This document shows positions 9,331 through 17,258 of a DNA stretch of 64,000 nt, in pieces. A program made the translations under genes and the position numbers. The stretch's first letter is position 1. Each line of letters opens with the position of its first letter. Source of the DNA: Sabulitectum sp964604135 (GTDB lineage Bacteria > Fermentibacterota > Fermentibacteria > Fermentibacterales > JCC-6); contig CAZRXU010000002.1 of NCBI GenBank assembly GCA_964604135.1, positions 1-64,000 on the forward strand, given 5' to 3'. The notes under the pieces were generated by a model. That model was not told where the DNA came from and ran no database searches. It saw only the letters and a list, made by a program, of their open reading frames with translations.

Positions 9331-9359
9331 TACATACTGGCAAAATTGAAAGATGTCAA
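9331..9359 (-). promoter_or_regulatory. Sigma-70-type promoter for the histidine kinase
   Basis: On the minus strand, TTGACA (9354-9359) and TATGTA (9331-9336) are 17 bp apart. The predicted start of transcription is about 75 bp before the kinase start codon. The -35 box is a perfect consensus. Confidence 0.55.
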
Positions 9360-9365
9360 CAACTG

Positions 9366-9401
9366 AGGAAAAACACGGCACCCTTTCGGAAGGATGCCGT
9401 G
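9366..9401 (-). terminator. Rho-independent terminator of the symporter gene
   Basis: On the minus strand, CACGGCATCCTT pairs with AAGGGTGCCGTG around a four-base loop (CCGA), followed by TTTTTCC. It lies just after the stop codon of the symporter gene and upstream of the kinase promoter. Confidence 0.8.
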
Positions 9402-9422
9402 CGATTTAAGGTATTTTTTGTG

Positions 9423-11108
9423 TTACTGCTTTCCTTTCGCATTGGCCAGAACATCAGCTACAATTGGAAGAAGAAGCATGATAAGCCAGCCGAACAGGAA
9501 CTCTTGGCTGCGGAGACCGAAACTTCCATAGGGGACTTTCCGGGCAGCAATTTCTGTAAACAGCATCCAGATTATTCCCATTGGAATAAGCCATCTGATA
9601 CAGATGTTCCACCACTGCCCAAGCCGGAAGCTTGAGTTTTCGGTGATGTACTGCCTCTGCTTTTCAGCACCGATCACCCAGCCGACCATAATGGTTTCCA
9701 CCAGAACAACTATTGTGAGCCCGAAGCTGTTCATGAAGTGGTCGGCAATATCGAGAATGTAGAGACCTGCGCCGGTAAGCATGGGAAGGCCGAAAAGGAA
9801 CCCCAGGCCACCTACAATGAGGTTGGCTTTTTTGTGGGAGAGTTTCCATTTGTCTTTAACTGAAGCAGTAGCTGCCTCCAGAAGGCTGAAAGCAGAGTCA
9901 ACAGCAAGGGTGAGAAGCATCAGAAAAAACAGTACACCAAAGACTCGTGCCCCTGGAAGGTTGCTGATAATATGGGGGTATGCCACGAAAGCCAGGCCAG
10001 GGCCGGACTGGACAACCTCGGTTATTTGAACACCCATTTTTGTAGCCTGATACCCCAGCGCAGAGAAAACTGCAAGACCTCCAAAGAAAGCAGTAAGGGC
10101 ATCTGCTATTCCAATTACCATGGCAAAACCGGCTATGTTGGTTTTCTTAGGTAAAAAGCTGCCGTAGGCAATCATTATGGCAAACCCCACGCTGAGGCTG
10201 AAAAATACCTGTGATATTGCGGCAAGCCAGATGTCTGCACTGAGCAGTTTGCTCCACACAGGTGTGAGGTAGTATGAGATACCGGCGCCGGCGCCGGGAA
10301 GCGTAACTCCCCTGATTATGAACAGTATAAGAAGACCCCATGGGATGAATACAGTGTAGAACACAACTTTGCTTACTGTTTTTGTGCCTTTCCACACGGA
10401 AGCCACAATCCATACCCATGTTATTACAAACCCGATGAGCAGGGGCCACCTGAATGTTCCCATGTCCCACGGTTCGCTTGTTAGACCCAGGAAGTCGTTG
10501 TAGAAGAAGTCTCCCGGTGACGACATGAAAGTATCTGCGTTGCCCAGGCTGGACATGGCGTAGAGGCTGCCCTCCCAGGCGACCAGGAATGTGCCGCTGC
10601 TCTGTACAGTGTACTGATTGCCGTCTACAGGGTCGGTAAATGCGTCTCCAACAAGCCGGTCGGGAACAGGCGTGAGAACTGCCATGTTGTCGAGATCTGT
10701 GGACTCCACAGCGTATTCAACATCTGCGTACTGCCCTATGTCGTGTTGCCAGCCAAGGGTGGCTGCCTCCCAGGTGTAGTTAACGCTCCACGACATGATA
10801 ATGGCGTAGTAGGTAACAATCACAAAACCAACGCCGACTGCGAACCAGCCGAACCACTGCATCTTTGGGCGGAGCTTTGCAAATGCGCCGGGTGCCGCCT
10901 GTTTCGTCATGTGCCCTATACTGAATTCAAGCATAAGCAGGGGAATACCAGCTATGAAAAGGCAGACAAAATAGGCCACGAGAAATGCCCCGCCGCCGTT
11001 CTCATAAGTTATGTAGGGAAATCGCCAGATGTTGCCGAGACCTATGGCTGAACCGATGGCAGCCAGGACAAAGGCGGTTTTGCTGTTCCAGACTTCGCGA
11101 GTTGCCAA
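9423..11108 (-). CDS. Neurotransmitter:sodium symporter (NSS/SNF) family transporter
   Basis: This 561-residue membrane protein has the family signature near its N-terminus (VLAAIGSAIGLGNIWRFPYI, then NGGGAFLVAYF), which forms the unwound TM1 that binds sodium and substrate in LeuT-type transporters. About twelve hydrophobic segments follow. The second half contains DSAFSLLEA and GWVIGAEK. A loop of roughly 90 residues between TM3 and TM4 (around residues 130-215) is longer than in minimal LeuT-like proteins. These proteins import amino acids or similar small molecules with sodium; the substrate cannot be told from sequence. The start codon is TTG at 11108, supported by AGGAGGGT 3-10 bases upstream. 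It has its own promoter and terminator. Confidence 0.92.
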   Translation of the reverse strand: MATREVWNSKTAFVLAAIGSAIGLGNIWRFPYITYENGGGAFLVAYFVCLFIAGIPLLMLEFSIGHMTKQAAPGAFAKLRPKMQWFGWFAVGVGFVIVTYYAIIMSWSVNYTWEAATLGWQHDIGQYADVEYAVESTDLDNMAVLTPVPDRLVGDAFTDPVDGNQYTVQSSGTFLVAWEGSLYAMSSLGNADTFMSSPGDFFYNDFLGLTSEPWDMGTFRWPLLIGFVITWVWIVASVWKGTKTVSKVVFYTVFIPWGLLILFIIRGVTLPGAGAGISYYLTPVWSKLLSADIWLAAISQVFFSLSVGFAIMIAYGSFLPKKTNIAGFAMVIGIADALTAFFGGLAVFSALGYQATKMGVQITEVVQSGPGLAFVAYPHIISNLPGARVFGVLFFLMLLTLAVDSAFSLLEAATASVKDKWKLSHKKANLIVGGLGFLFGLPMLTGAGLYILDIADHFMNSFGLTIVVLVETIMVGWVIGAEKQRQYITENSSFRLGQWWNICIRWLIPMGIIWMLFTEIAARKVPYGSFGLRSQEFLFGWLIMLLLPIVADVLANAKGKQ

Positions 11109-11141
11109 TTTACCCTCCTCGTTGATGGTGTGTTTCCATCA

Positions 11142-11170
11142 ATTAGATTGAACTTGAACTCTTCAGTCAA
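11142..11170 (-). promoter_or_regulatory. Sigma-70-type promoter for the symporter
   Basis: On the minus strand, TTGACT (11165-11170) and TCTAAT (11142-11147) are 17 bp apart, about 35 bp before the TTG start at 11108. Confidence 0.5.
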
Positions 11171-11215
11171 GGGGTTGCTTGTCCTGCTTCGACTTGAAAA
11201 TCAGGTACAGCCCTC

Positions 11216-11245
11216 TTGACTCTTATAGTATCACCGTAGTACTAT
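11216..11245 (+). promoter_or_regulatory. Putative hicAB promoter with inverted repeat
   Basis: TTGACT (11216-11221) and TACTAT (11240-11245) are 18 bp apart. An inverted repeat, ATAGTA (11225-11230) and TACTAT (11240-11245), lies within this promoter and is a plausible HicB operator. The -10 box overlaps the annotated hicA ATG at 11244, so either translation starts further downstream or the real promoter is another one. Confidence 0.4.
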
Positions 11246-11447
11246 GTTAGTATGGCAAAAGAAGATAAGAGAGTTGATTGACGATCTGAAGAAGGCCGGG
11301 TTAATAAATCGTGGTGGCAAAGGCAGTCACCGAAACTTCTCTCACCCGGAGGGGATGAAGATAACGCTGAGCGGTAACCTTTCGCACGATGCGAAAAAAT
11401 ACCAGGAGCGCGATGTTGAAAAAACAATTCGCGAGGTGACAGAATGA
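11244..11447 (+). CDS. hicA: HicA-type mRNA interferase toxin
   Basis: This 67-residue protein matches the HicA fold: KIRELIDDLKKAG at the start, then the GKGSHRNFSHPEG segment with the catalytic histidine (His30), then MKITLSGN. HicA is a double-stranded-RNA-binding-domain-like ribonuclease that cleaves mRNA. Length is normal for the family (about 60-80 aa). Its stop overlaps the start of hicB by 4 bases, the usual hicA-hicB order. The ATG at 11244 lacks a ribosome binding site and overlaps a predicted -10 box. The in-frame TTG at 11274 would cut into the conserved N-terminal helix, so the exact start is uncertain. Confidence 0.85.
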   Translation: MLVWQKKIRELIDDLKKAGLINRGGKGSHRNFSHPEGMKITLSGNLSHDAKKYQERDVEKTIREVTE

Positions 11448-11821
11448 AAGCCAGTGACAGATATCTTAAAATTGTAGAATGGTCGGAACAGGAACAGTGC
11501 TATGTCGGAACATGTGCCGGGCTGATGCTCGGTGGTGTTTATGGAAACGATGAGGCTGAAGTTTACCGCGAACTCTGCCAGGAGGTAGAAGAGTGGCTCG
11601 ATATATACAAGCAGGATGAAGACCCTCTTCCCGCTGAGACAGCCGGGAAGGAGTACTCCGGCAGATTTGTGCTGCGCGTTGGCAAGGATCTTCACCGGGA
11701 GCTTGCAATTAACGCTTTGCGTCATAGTGAGTGCCTCAATACCCATTGCGTTAATCTGCTTCGGGAGGCACAGGTGCACTACGGAGAGAACAAACAGGGG
11801 AAAGGTGGTTTTCATGATTGA
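11444..11821 (+). CDS. hicB: HicB-type antitoxin
   Basis: This 125-residue protein has the two HicB parts. The N-terminal half is a partially degraded RNase-H-like fold (YLKIVEWSEQEQCYVGTCAG, then GGVYGNDEAEVYRELCQEV) that occludes HicA. The C-terminal half is a ribbon-helix-helix DNA-binding domain (SGRFVLRVGKDLHRELAINA, then VNLLREA). It neutralises HicA and represses the operon. It overlaps hicA by 4 bp and the next gene by 8 bp, so all are probably translated together. Confidence 0.88.
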   Translation: MKASDRYLKIVEWSEQEQCYVGTCAGLMLGGVYGNDEAEVYRELCQEVEEWLDIYKQDEDPLPAETAGKEYSGRFVLRVGKDLHRELAINALRHSECLNTHCVNLLREAQVHYGENKQGKGGFHD

Positions 11822-12434
11822 CTCCTTTGAGATGCAGAGGCGGTACTACACGGCTCAACTGGAGAAGTACAGAACGAAACCCGAATTGAACAGGGCAAAG
11901 ATCAAAGATTGTGAATACTACCTCGGCATGCTGGAGGAGTCCGGGTCTTCCGAAGTGTTTATAAAAAGAGTTAAGGAAACAGGCAACATGGTTTCCTCGG
12001 CAAAGGCGGAGAGCACCGACAGATACACAAACCGTCTTCTTGTTTTTGAGAAGCTTGGAGAGCAGAAGAAGGCAGAAGAAGACAGGCTTCGTCTTGCTTT
12101 GATAGAGTCAGCTGAGAACCATGTTGAACTGAGCGCAAAGCTGGAGAGGTTTGAAACTGAAACCAGGTTGAGCTTCAATGAGAACAAAGCTATAACCGCC
12201 CTGGGAACAGTTATGAGCGCGGTGTTTCAGCTTGCCACAGATGGTGCTGGTTCCGCAGACGAGAAGAGGTCTCGTACAAACGCTGACGCTGGCTGGAAAT
12301 TGATGCTGGAAGCTGATCCTGAAGCTTCGTGGGAGAAGATTGTTTCGTACCCTCCATACAGAGACAGAATAGTATTTACCGATACGCAGCTTCCCGTTCT
12401 TGAGAAGATATTCAGGGAGGTGTGCCATGGATAG
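11814..12434 (+). CDS. Hypothetical helical protein downstream of hicB
   Basis: This 206-residue protein is not one I recognise. It is predicted to be almost all helical and charged, with long heptad-like stretches (residues about 5-40 and 75-125, e.g. FEKLGEQKKAEEDRLRLALI) suggesting a coiled coil. No signal peptide or membrane segment is seen. The ATG at 11814 follows AGGTGG by 6 bases and overlaps the hicB stop by 8 bases; longer in-frame extensions to 11616 lie inside hicB and are rejected. It overlaps the next gene by 8 bases, implying coupled translation. It may have a role tied to its partner gene at 12427; nothing links either to a known toxin-antitoxin function. Confidence 0.65.
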   Translation: MIDSFEMQRRYYTAQLEKYRTKPELNRAKIKDCEYYLGMLEESGSSEVFIKRVKETGNMVSSAKAESTDRYTNRLLVFEKLGEQKKAEEDRLRLALIESAENHVELSAKLERFETETRLSFNENKAITALGTVMSAVFQLATDGAGSADEKRSRTNADAGWKLMLEADPEASWEKIVSYPPYRDRIVFTDTQLPVLEKIFREVCHG

Positions 12435-13476
12435 CACCGTAAAACAGATGCTGGACGGGTTTCTTTACTCGGTAAACAGCTATGCGTCTTCCCTGGGTGA
12501 AAACAATGAAAAACTGAACCGTGCAAAGCAGCTGATAGATTCCCTTTACGCCAAGGCCGAAGAAGGTGCCGATATCACGGCCATCACCATGGATCCTGAA
12601 TTTGGAGAGGCCGGTGCCCTTGTGGGAGCTCTTGCTTCCGAACCACCTCTTCCGGCAGCAGAGCAGACATCGGGGGCAGGTGATGAAACTGTGTTAGAAG
12701 TGCCTTCGGCATCGGTTGTAGCCGCTGGCTACCACATGGCCTTTGATGCACTGGATGCGGCTGCCCGCGAGAGCCAGGGTGTTTACTACAGCAGAATATT
12801 CGAGATTGAAGAGATGGCGGAGAACGCAGTTCATTTTAACACTCTTCTTGTGGAAGACGGTGTTCTGCTTGAAATGACCAGAGGCCCGCTGATCGCCACT
12901 GCAGAGCAAACACTTAAACAGGCGGAGACTGTATTTTCTCCCACTGTTGATTTTCAGCAAAAGCAGGCAGTGATAACCTATTCAGAAGTAAATACAGTTG
13001 CTGAACTGGAATTTGAGGGAACGAAGATGGCTGAGCTCTCCAATGTAGAGCATGTGTGGGATGCCCAGTTCATAGAGGTTCTAGGTCTGCTGCCTGGATG
13101 CGCTCAGGCTGTAGAGGCATTTGGTCCCACAGATGACAACCTGGCAAAGCTCAGAAACAGTCACAGATTTATGGCAGATTTCATGGGTATTACCTGGAAC
13201 GAGATTTTTGAAGATCCCCGTTATCTGCTTTTCTGGAACAATATGCTGTGGCCGTTGGTTCCTGCGGAGAAGAGGGCGAAGTACAGTGTTAGCACTGCAG
13301 AGGGATGGCGCGACCTGCTTAAAGAGAGGTTCTATGATCCCTTTGTTAAAAAGGAACCTGTGTCTCAGTCGAATGCAGACAAGGCAGTTGTAAAGTTCCG
13401 GGGGAGCGTGTATCCGATACACAGAATTCTGGTGCTGTTGAATGATCCTCCAAGGCCGGAAATTGCGGGAAGTTAG
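12427..13476 (+). CDS. Hypothetical protein, 349 aa, coupled to the preceding gene
   Basis: I do not recognise this protein. It begins with a helical segment (residues about 1-45, resembling the coiled-coil style of the upstream product), then a short Pro/Ala/Glu-rich linker near 75-95, then a mixed globular part. Aromatic motifs such as DPRYLLFWNNMLWPLVP (about residues 265-281) suggest a folded core. No signal peptide or membrane segment. The ATG at 12427 follows AGGGAGGT and overlaps the upstream stop codon. The hicA-hicB-orf-orf arrangement suggests a four-gene operon. Function unknown. Confidence 0.65.
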   Translation: MDSTVKQMLDGFLYSVNSYASSLGENNEKLNRAKQLIDSLYAKAEEGADITAITMDPEFGEAGALVGALASEPPLPAAEQTSGAGDETVLEVPSASVVAAGYHMAFDALDAAARESQGVYYSRIFEIEEMAENAVHFNTLLVEDGVLLEMTRGPLIATAEQTLKQAETVFSPTVDFQQKQAVITYSEVNTVAELEFEGTKMAELSNVEHVWDAQFIEVLGLLPGCAQAVEAFGPTDDNLAKLRNSHRFMADFMGITWNEIFEDPRYLLFWNNMLWPLVPAEKRAKYSVSTAEGWRDLLKERFYDPFVKKEPVSQSNADKAVVKFRGSVYPIHRILVLLNDPPRPEIAGS

Positions 13477-13499
13477 GGAACCCGTTAGCTTGTAAAGCC

Positions 13500-13528
13500 T
13501 TGCAACCTGGAAGCATCTGGGTTATATC
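13500..13528 (+). promoter_or_regulatory. Sigma-70-type promoter for the interrupted secreted protein
   Basis: TTGCAA (13500-13505) and TATATC (13523-13528) are 17 bp apart, about 40 bp before the start at 13571. Confidence 0.45.
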
Positions 13529-13570
13529 ATGTGGGCTGGGCTGTTCCAGTGTTAAAGTTTGGAGGTCACG

Positions 13571-14560
13571 ATGAAAATTCTGATACCATTGCTACTGGTA
13601 ATTTCCGGTATCTGCTTTGCCAGCAATGTGTACATCTTTAACTACGATCAGGAAGATCTGATCTACGATCCTGCTGTAGGAGATTCTATAGATACGGGGT
13701 ACTGGGTAGAGCAGACCCTGCTGGCTCTTGGGAATACAGTTGATTCCGGTACAGCTCTTCCCTCGGATCTCAGCTCTTACGATGCGGTGTTCATGATGAT
13801 GGGCATATACACCTGTTGAGGCGATGACAATTTAATCGCTCCGGCGGAGCGAGCTAAACTTATCACTTACCTGGATGCAGGCGGTTCAGTTTATTTTGAA
13901 GGTAATGATATTGGCTACGGCAACAAAACCTTCGATATATGGAGCTACACCGGGCTTACGTACGCAGGGGACGGTGTTGCCCCGGCGACCGGTAACGTGC
14001 AGACTATAACTGGCTCTCTTGTGTGTTCCGGTATGGAGTTCAATTATCCATACAAAACCGAGCCGGACGGCTATGTAGATTATTTCACAGAAAGTGGTGG
14101 CGCGTCACTTTTTAAGAGTCAGGACGGTTTTATCAGGGTGGGCTGCTACACAGGTCCTTCCAATAATTACAGAACCATCACTTCTTCGGTGTTCTTCAGC
14201 GTATTTCAGGAGGGAAGTACCACCAGACAGGAGCTGATGGCTGTCTACATGGAGTTTCTAAACGAAGAAACAGGCATGACAGAGCAGAGCGGAGGTGCTG
14301 CATCCGGCTTTTCGGTGACAGCTGTTAACCCTGCAACGGATTCCTTCAGTGTAACTCTGTTTTTACCCAGTCTGGCAATATGTAACCTGGAGTTGTTCGA
14401 TGTTGCCGGCAGAAGAGTTGGAACAGTTGTTTCAGGAGTTGTGTCTTCAGGAACACACAACCTGATCGTACCCGGGGCGGAGCTGAGTTCCGGCGCATAC
14501 CTGATTTCCGGAACTGTTGGAGGCGAGCGCGTTAGTCTTCGAACGGTTCTTGTTAAATAG
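13571..14560 (+). pseudogene. Secreted protein with C-terminal sorting domain, interrupted by an in-frame TGA
   Basis: A good GGAGGT site precedes the ATG at 13571, and the product starts with a signal peptide (MKILIPLLLVISGICFAS). After 82 codons the frame meets TGA at 13817-13819. The same frame then continues without any other stop to 14560 with clearly coding sequence (LIAPAERAKLITYLDAGGSV, then VYFEGNDIGYG). The total would be 329 residues. The first two thirds resemble a glutamine-amidotransferase-like sheet domain (SSYDAVFMMMG). The last 75 residues are a type IX-like sorting domain (ELFDVAGRRV, SSGAYLISG, ending in LVK). Options are a nonsense mutation, an assembly error, or recoding of UGA. 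A TCGCTCC/GGAGCGA hairpin starts 16 nt after the TGA. TGA serves as an ordinary stop elsewhere in the window. Confidence 0.65.
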
Positions 14561-14571
14561 ATAAAAGCAGG

Positions 14572-14606
14572 AAACAGGCGCGCCGGAAGGTGCGCCTGTT
14601 TTTTTT
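14572..14606 (+). terminator. Strong rho-independent terminator
   Basis: AAACAGGCGC pairs with GCGCCTGTTT and is followed by a run of eight or more T. It ends the sorting-domain gene. The stem may also work for the convergent patatin gene whose stop codon lies at 14605. Confidence 0.9.
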
Positions 14607-16740
14607 ATCTTCCCGGCCCGAAAGAGTAATCGCTGCCGTATGAGAAAGTCCATCTGGTGTTTCCGTTTTCATCCCAGCCCGGGCCCAGTCTTGCAGTTCC
14701 CCCTGGAATGTTCACACCGCAGGCCAGGCCTGCACCACGGTGAATGCTTCCATTGCGGTAGTGTTCCATTGAGTCAAAGTCATAGGTTGCGGCGGCTTCA
14801 ACCTCGAGGAACATGGGACCAAGCACTTTTCTTGATGCAAACAGGCTGCCGGCAACCCTTTCTCTTGTTGGAAGGGAGTTCCAGCGGTACCCTGGAATTC
14901 CTCTGGATGCAGTAAGTCTGGATTCTTCCCAGTCGTAGTTGTTTCCCCACAGAACAGAACCCCAGGTCGAAACTCCTGAGAGAAAAGAGCCCGGAAGCTC
15001 GGATATCTTTTCAATGTCCCACTTTACAACAGTATGGGAACGGTTTTTTCGGGGACACCACCCGGCACTGAGGAAAAACCTGGTGCCTGGAGAGTTTATG
15101 GAGAGGTTTGACCTGGTGTCGGTGAGGCAGGACGCCGAAAGAAGCGGAAATGCCTGGGTTCCTGTTGTGTTTCTGGAGTACGACCGTGCCTTCCACCCTG
15201 CGGCCAGCTCCATGATTCCATACCATGAAAAAGACCTTCTGACTGTGAGGCCAGCCGAATGATCAGTCCAGATTCTTAGATGGTTCACACCCTGTCTGTC
15301 AGGTTCGTAACCTTTTATCTGGTAGATGCTTCCAAACAGGGTAAAGTATCTGTTTGTGTGCAGAGTGTTGGTTGAAGAACTCAGCTCAAGAAATGCATAA
15401 TTACTGCCGCCTCCTGCGTTTACTATTGATTTTATGCCCCGGTTGAATGTGTTTCTGTGTTCCAGAGTGATACGGGCATCCAGCCCGAAATCGTTGTTGT
15501 AGGAAAGTCCCAGCCCCAGAGTACCCGGGTCATCTTCTGTTACAGTGAATGCTATGTCGCACTTGTCGGGGCTCCCTGCAGGTAGCAGAGACATTCTTAT
15601 CATGCTGAACAGCCCTGAAGCGTAGAGATTCTCAGCAGCATTCATGGCGATCTGTGTGTTAAGAGTGTCTCCCCGGGACAGATGAAGCCATCTGTCTATG
15701 GCTCGCATGGAAACGGTGCTGTTACCGGAGAAAAGGATATTTCTTACAGTGAAATCTGGTGGATGCCACCCTGTGCGTTCAGGGCCGCCTCTGGGAAGAT
15801 CGGGGTGCTCGGCAATCCACGTCATACCCTGGTTGTAGCCCCAGGCCACAAGAGAGTCGGTGAGCTCGAAGCTCCACACAGCAGAGTTGTGCAGATCCGG
15901 AGTGAACAGCCATGTGGGCTCTCGTCTGTAGGAGTCGTTCACCCTGGTAGACAACGCGTTGAATGTGAGGCCGAAAACTGTAAGCAATGACGGAGCATCC
16001 GGGAACTCGGTGGGGTTGGCCCTTCCTACGTTCACTGCCAGCACAGGAAGATCCGGCCATGCCTTCTCGGCAACATCAACAGGCATGTTGTCAAAAACGC
16101 CTCCGTCTACAAGCATAAGAGAGTCGTGGAGGAACGGGGGGAATATGCCGGGAATAGCCATGCTTGCCAGCTGGTACCTGTATAGCTCTCCCTGGCTGAA
16201 AACTATACGATCCCTTGTGACCAGATCTGAAGAAACCACTCTCAGAGGAATACGGAGGGAGTCGAATGAGAAGCCTTTCAGAACCTGTTCAGGCCCTGTC
16301 ATTCCCGACAGAAGAAAGCCCACCCTCATATTTGAAACAGCACTTCCAGGCAATGTGGGCGTGAGACCTCTGAGATTGAGGCTGATAAGATCCTGCCTTC
16401 CTCTTATTCTGTCTGGAAGGAGGCTCATGTCGGGTACAGGTGTAGAGCTGAAAAGTGTATTCCAGTCCATACCTGAAGTAAGGCTGTCAAGTTGTTCTGC
16501 GGAGTAACCGCAGGCGTAAAGCCCGGCCATAAGCGCACCCATGCTCGTTCCCGCAATGGCTGATACTCTTACATTGTTCTCCTCAAGTGCCTTCAAAAAA
16601 CCAACATGGGCAAGACCTCTTGCTCCACCCCCTGCCAGAACAAGAGCTATTCCCCGGGGGGCAGTATTTGGAGGAGATTTTGCCAGGGAAGACGATACCG
16701 CCAGGATTAACAGCACGATTACAAACAGACGAACTCTCAT
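14605..16740 (-). CDS. Patatin-like phospholipase with POTRA and outer-membrane barrel (surface antigen) domain
   Basis: This 711-residue protein has a signal peptide (residues 1-20) and an N-terminal patatin domain with the oxyanion GGGARG (37-42), the nucleophile elbow GTSMG (Ser66) and the catalytic Asp in VDGGV (Asp212). After about residue 330, a POTRA-like segment (VRNILFSGNSTVSMRAIDRW) leads into a BamA/D15-type beta-barrel of around 300 residues, which ends in YSFGPGR. This is the architecture of autotransporting patatins (PlpD type), where the barrel carries the lipase to the cell surface. Ser/Asp dyad and oxyanion hole are all present, so it should be an active lipase. The start is supported by TGGAGG upstream. 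Confidence 0.9.
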   Translation of the reverse strand: MRVRLFVIVLLILAVSSSLAKSPPNTAPRGIALVLAGGGARGLAHVGFLKALEENNVRVSAIAGTSMGALMAGLYACGYSAEQLDSLTSGMDWNTLFSSTPVPDMSLLPDRIRGRQDLISLNLRGLTPTLPGSAVSNMRVGFLLSGMTGPEQVLKGFSFDSLRIPLRVVSSDLVTRDRIVFSQGELYRYQLASMAIPGIFPPFLHDSLMLVDGGVFDNMPVDVAEKAWPDLPVLAVNVGRANPTEFPDAPSLLTVFGLTFNALSTRVNDSYRREPTWLFTPDLHNSAVWSFELTDSLVAWGYNQGMTWIAEHPDLPRGGPERTGWHPPDFTVRNILFSGNSTVSMRAIDRWLHLSRGDTLNTQIAMNAAENLYASGLFSMIRMSLLPAGSPDKCDIAFTVTEDDPGTLGLGLSYNNDFGLDARITLEHRNTFNRGIKSIVNAGGGSNYAFLELSSSTNTLHTNRYFTLFGSIYQIKGYEPDRQGVNHLRIWTDHSAGLTVRRSFSWYGIMELAAGWKARSYSRNTTGTQAFPLLSASCLTDTRSNLSINSPGTRFFLSAGWCPRKNRSHTVVKWDIEKISELPGSFLSGVSTWGSVLWGNNYDWEESRLTASRGIPGYRWNSLPTRERVAGSLFASRKVLGPMFLEVEAAATYDFDSMEHYRNGSIHRGAGLACGVNIPGGTARLGPGWDENGNTRWTFSYGSDYSFGPGR

Positions 16741-16801
16741 TCAAGCAACCTCCATAAGCGGATTGGTAAAAGCATATTTACGGTATTATCTCATATTGCT
16801 T

Positions 16802-17135
16802 ACTGTGACGCTACTTTTATAACAACGGATTTCGCATTTCCAGTGTTGTGCAGGTGATGTATTTCATCTGGATGAACAACGGCACTGTCACCCTGAAGAA
16901 GCATGTCCAGTTCGTCTTCGCTGTGGCTGAGGGCCACTCTGCCCTTGTATACAAAGTAAACCTCAGTCTGGCTGGAACTTTTTCTTGCGGTGCGGCCACC
17001 AGGCTCAAGGGTGATTCTGCGGACTGTGAATTTGTTGCTTCCGGATGCCGGGCCGGCCAGGATGGCTTCTTTTACTCCCCGCGAGCCTTTTTCACTGATA
17101 CGTGTGTTTTTTGCGCCTCTTGTCATTACAGCCAT
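16802..17135 (-). CDS. Small cupin-domain protein
   Basis: This is a protein of about 110 residues with a single cupin fold. The N-terminal part carries VKEAILAGPASGSNKFTVRR and ITLEPGGRTARKSS. Then TEVYFVYKGRVALSHSEDE gives the first metal-motif region, and DSAVVHPDEIHHLHNTGNAK gives the second, with the two histidines of HHLHN. Such proteins act as metal-binding sugar isomerases, dioxygenases or small-molecule sensors; the role cannot be assigned. The first-motif histidine is replaced by Thr/Glu, so metal binding may be incomplete. The ATG at 17135 is chosen for GGAGG 5 bases upstream, not the longer start at 17180. It lies divergently from the C25 peptidase gene. Confidence 0.8.
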
Positions 17136-17206
17136 CTCTGCCTCCTTTACCCGAAGGGAAGAACAAGTTATCTTACCCAACCAGTGCCATATATAGATAC
17201 GTTGAA

Positions 17207-17236
17207 TTGCCTTGTATCATCATTGATGATATACAA
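17207..17236 (+). promoter_or_regulatory. Promoter and palindrome upstream of the C25 peptidase
   Basis: TTGCCT (17207-17212) and TATACA (17230-17235) are 17 bp apart. An imperfect palindrome with arms TTGTAT (17212-17217) and ATACAA (17231-17236), and inner ATCAT/ATGAT arms, spans the spacer and the -10 box. This is a likely binding site for a dimeric regulator. Confidence 0.4.
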
Positions 17237-17258
17237 GTAAAACCCAGCAGGAGGAAAG

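Noticed and set aside
13817..13852. Firm call of a selenoprotein
   Set aside because: A hairpin after one TGA is weak evidence. The domain is not a redox type and the residue in homologues is unknown to me, so it is kept only as an open option.
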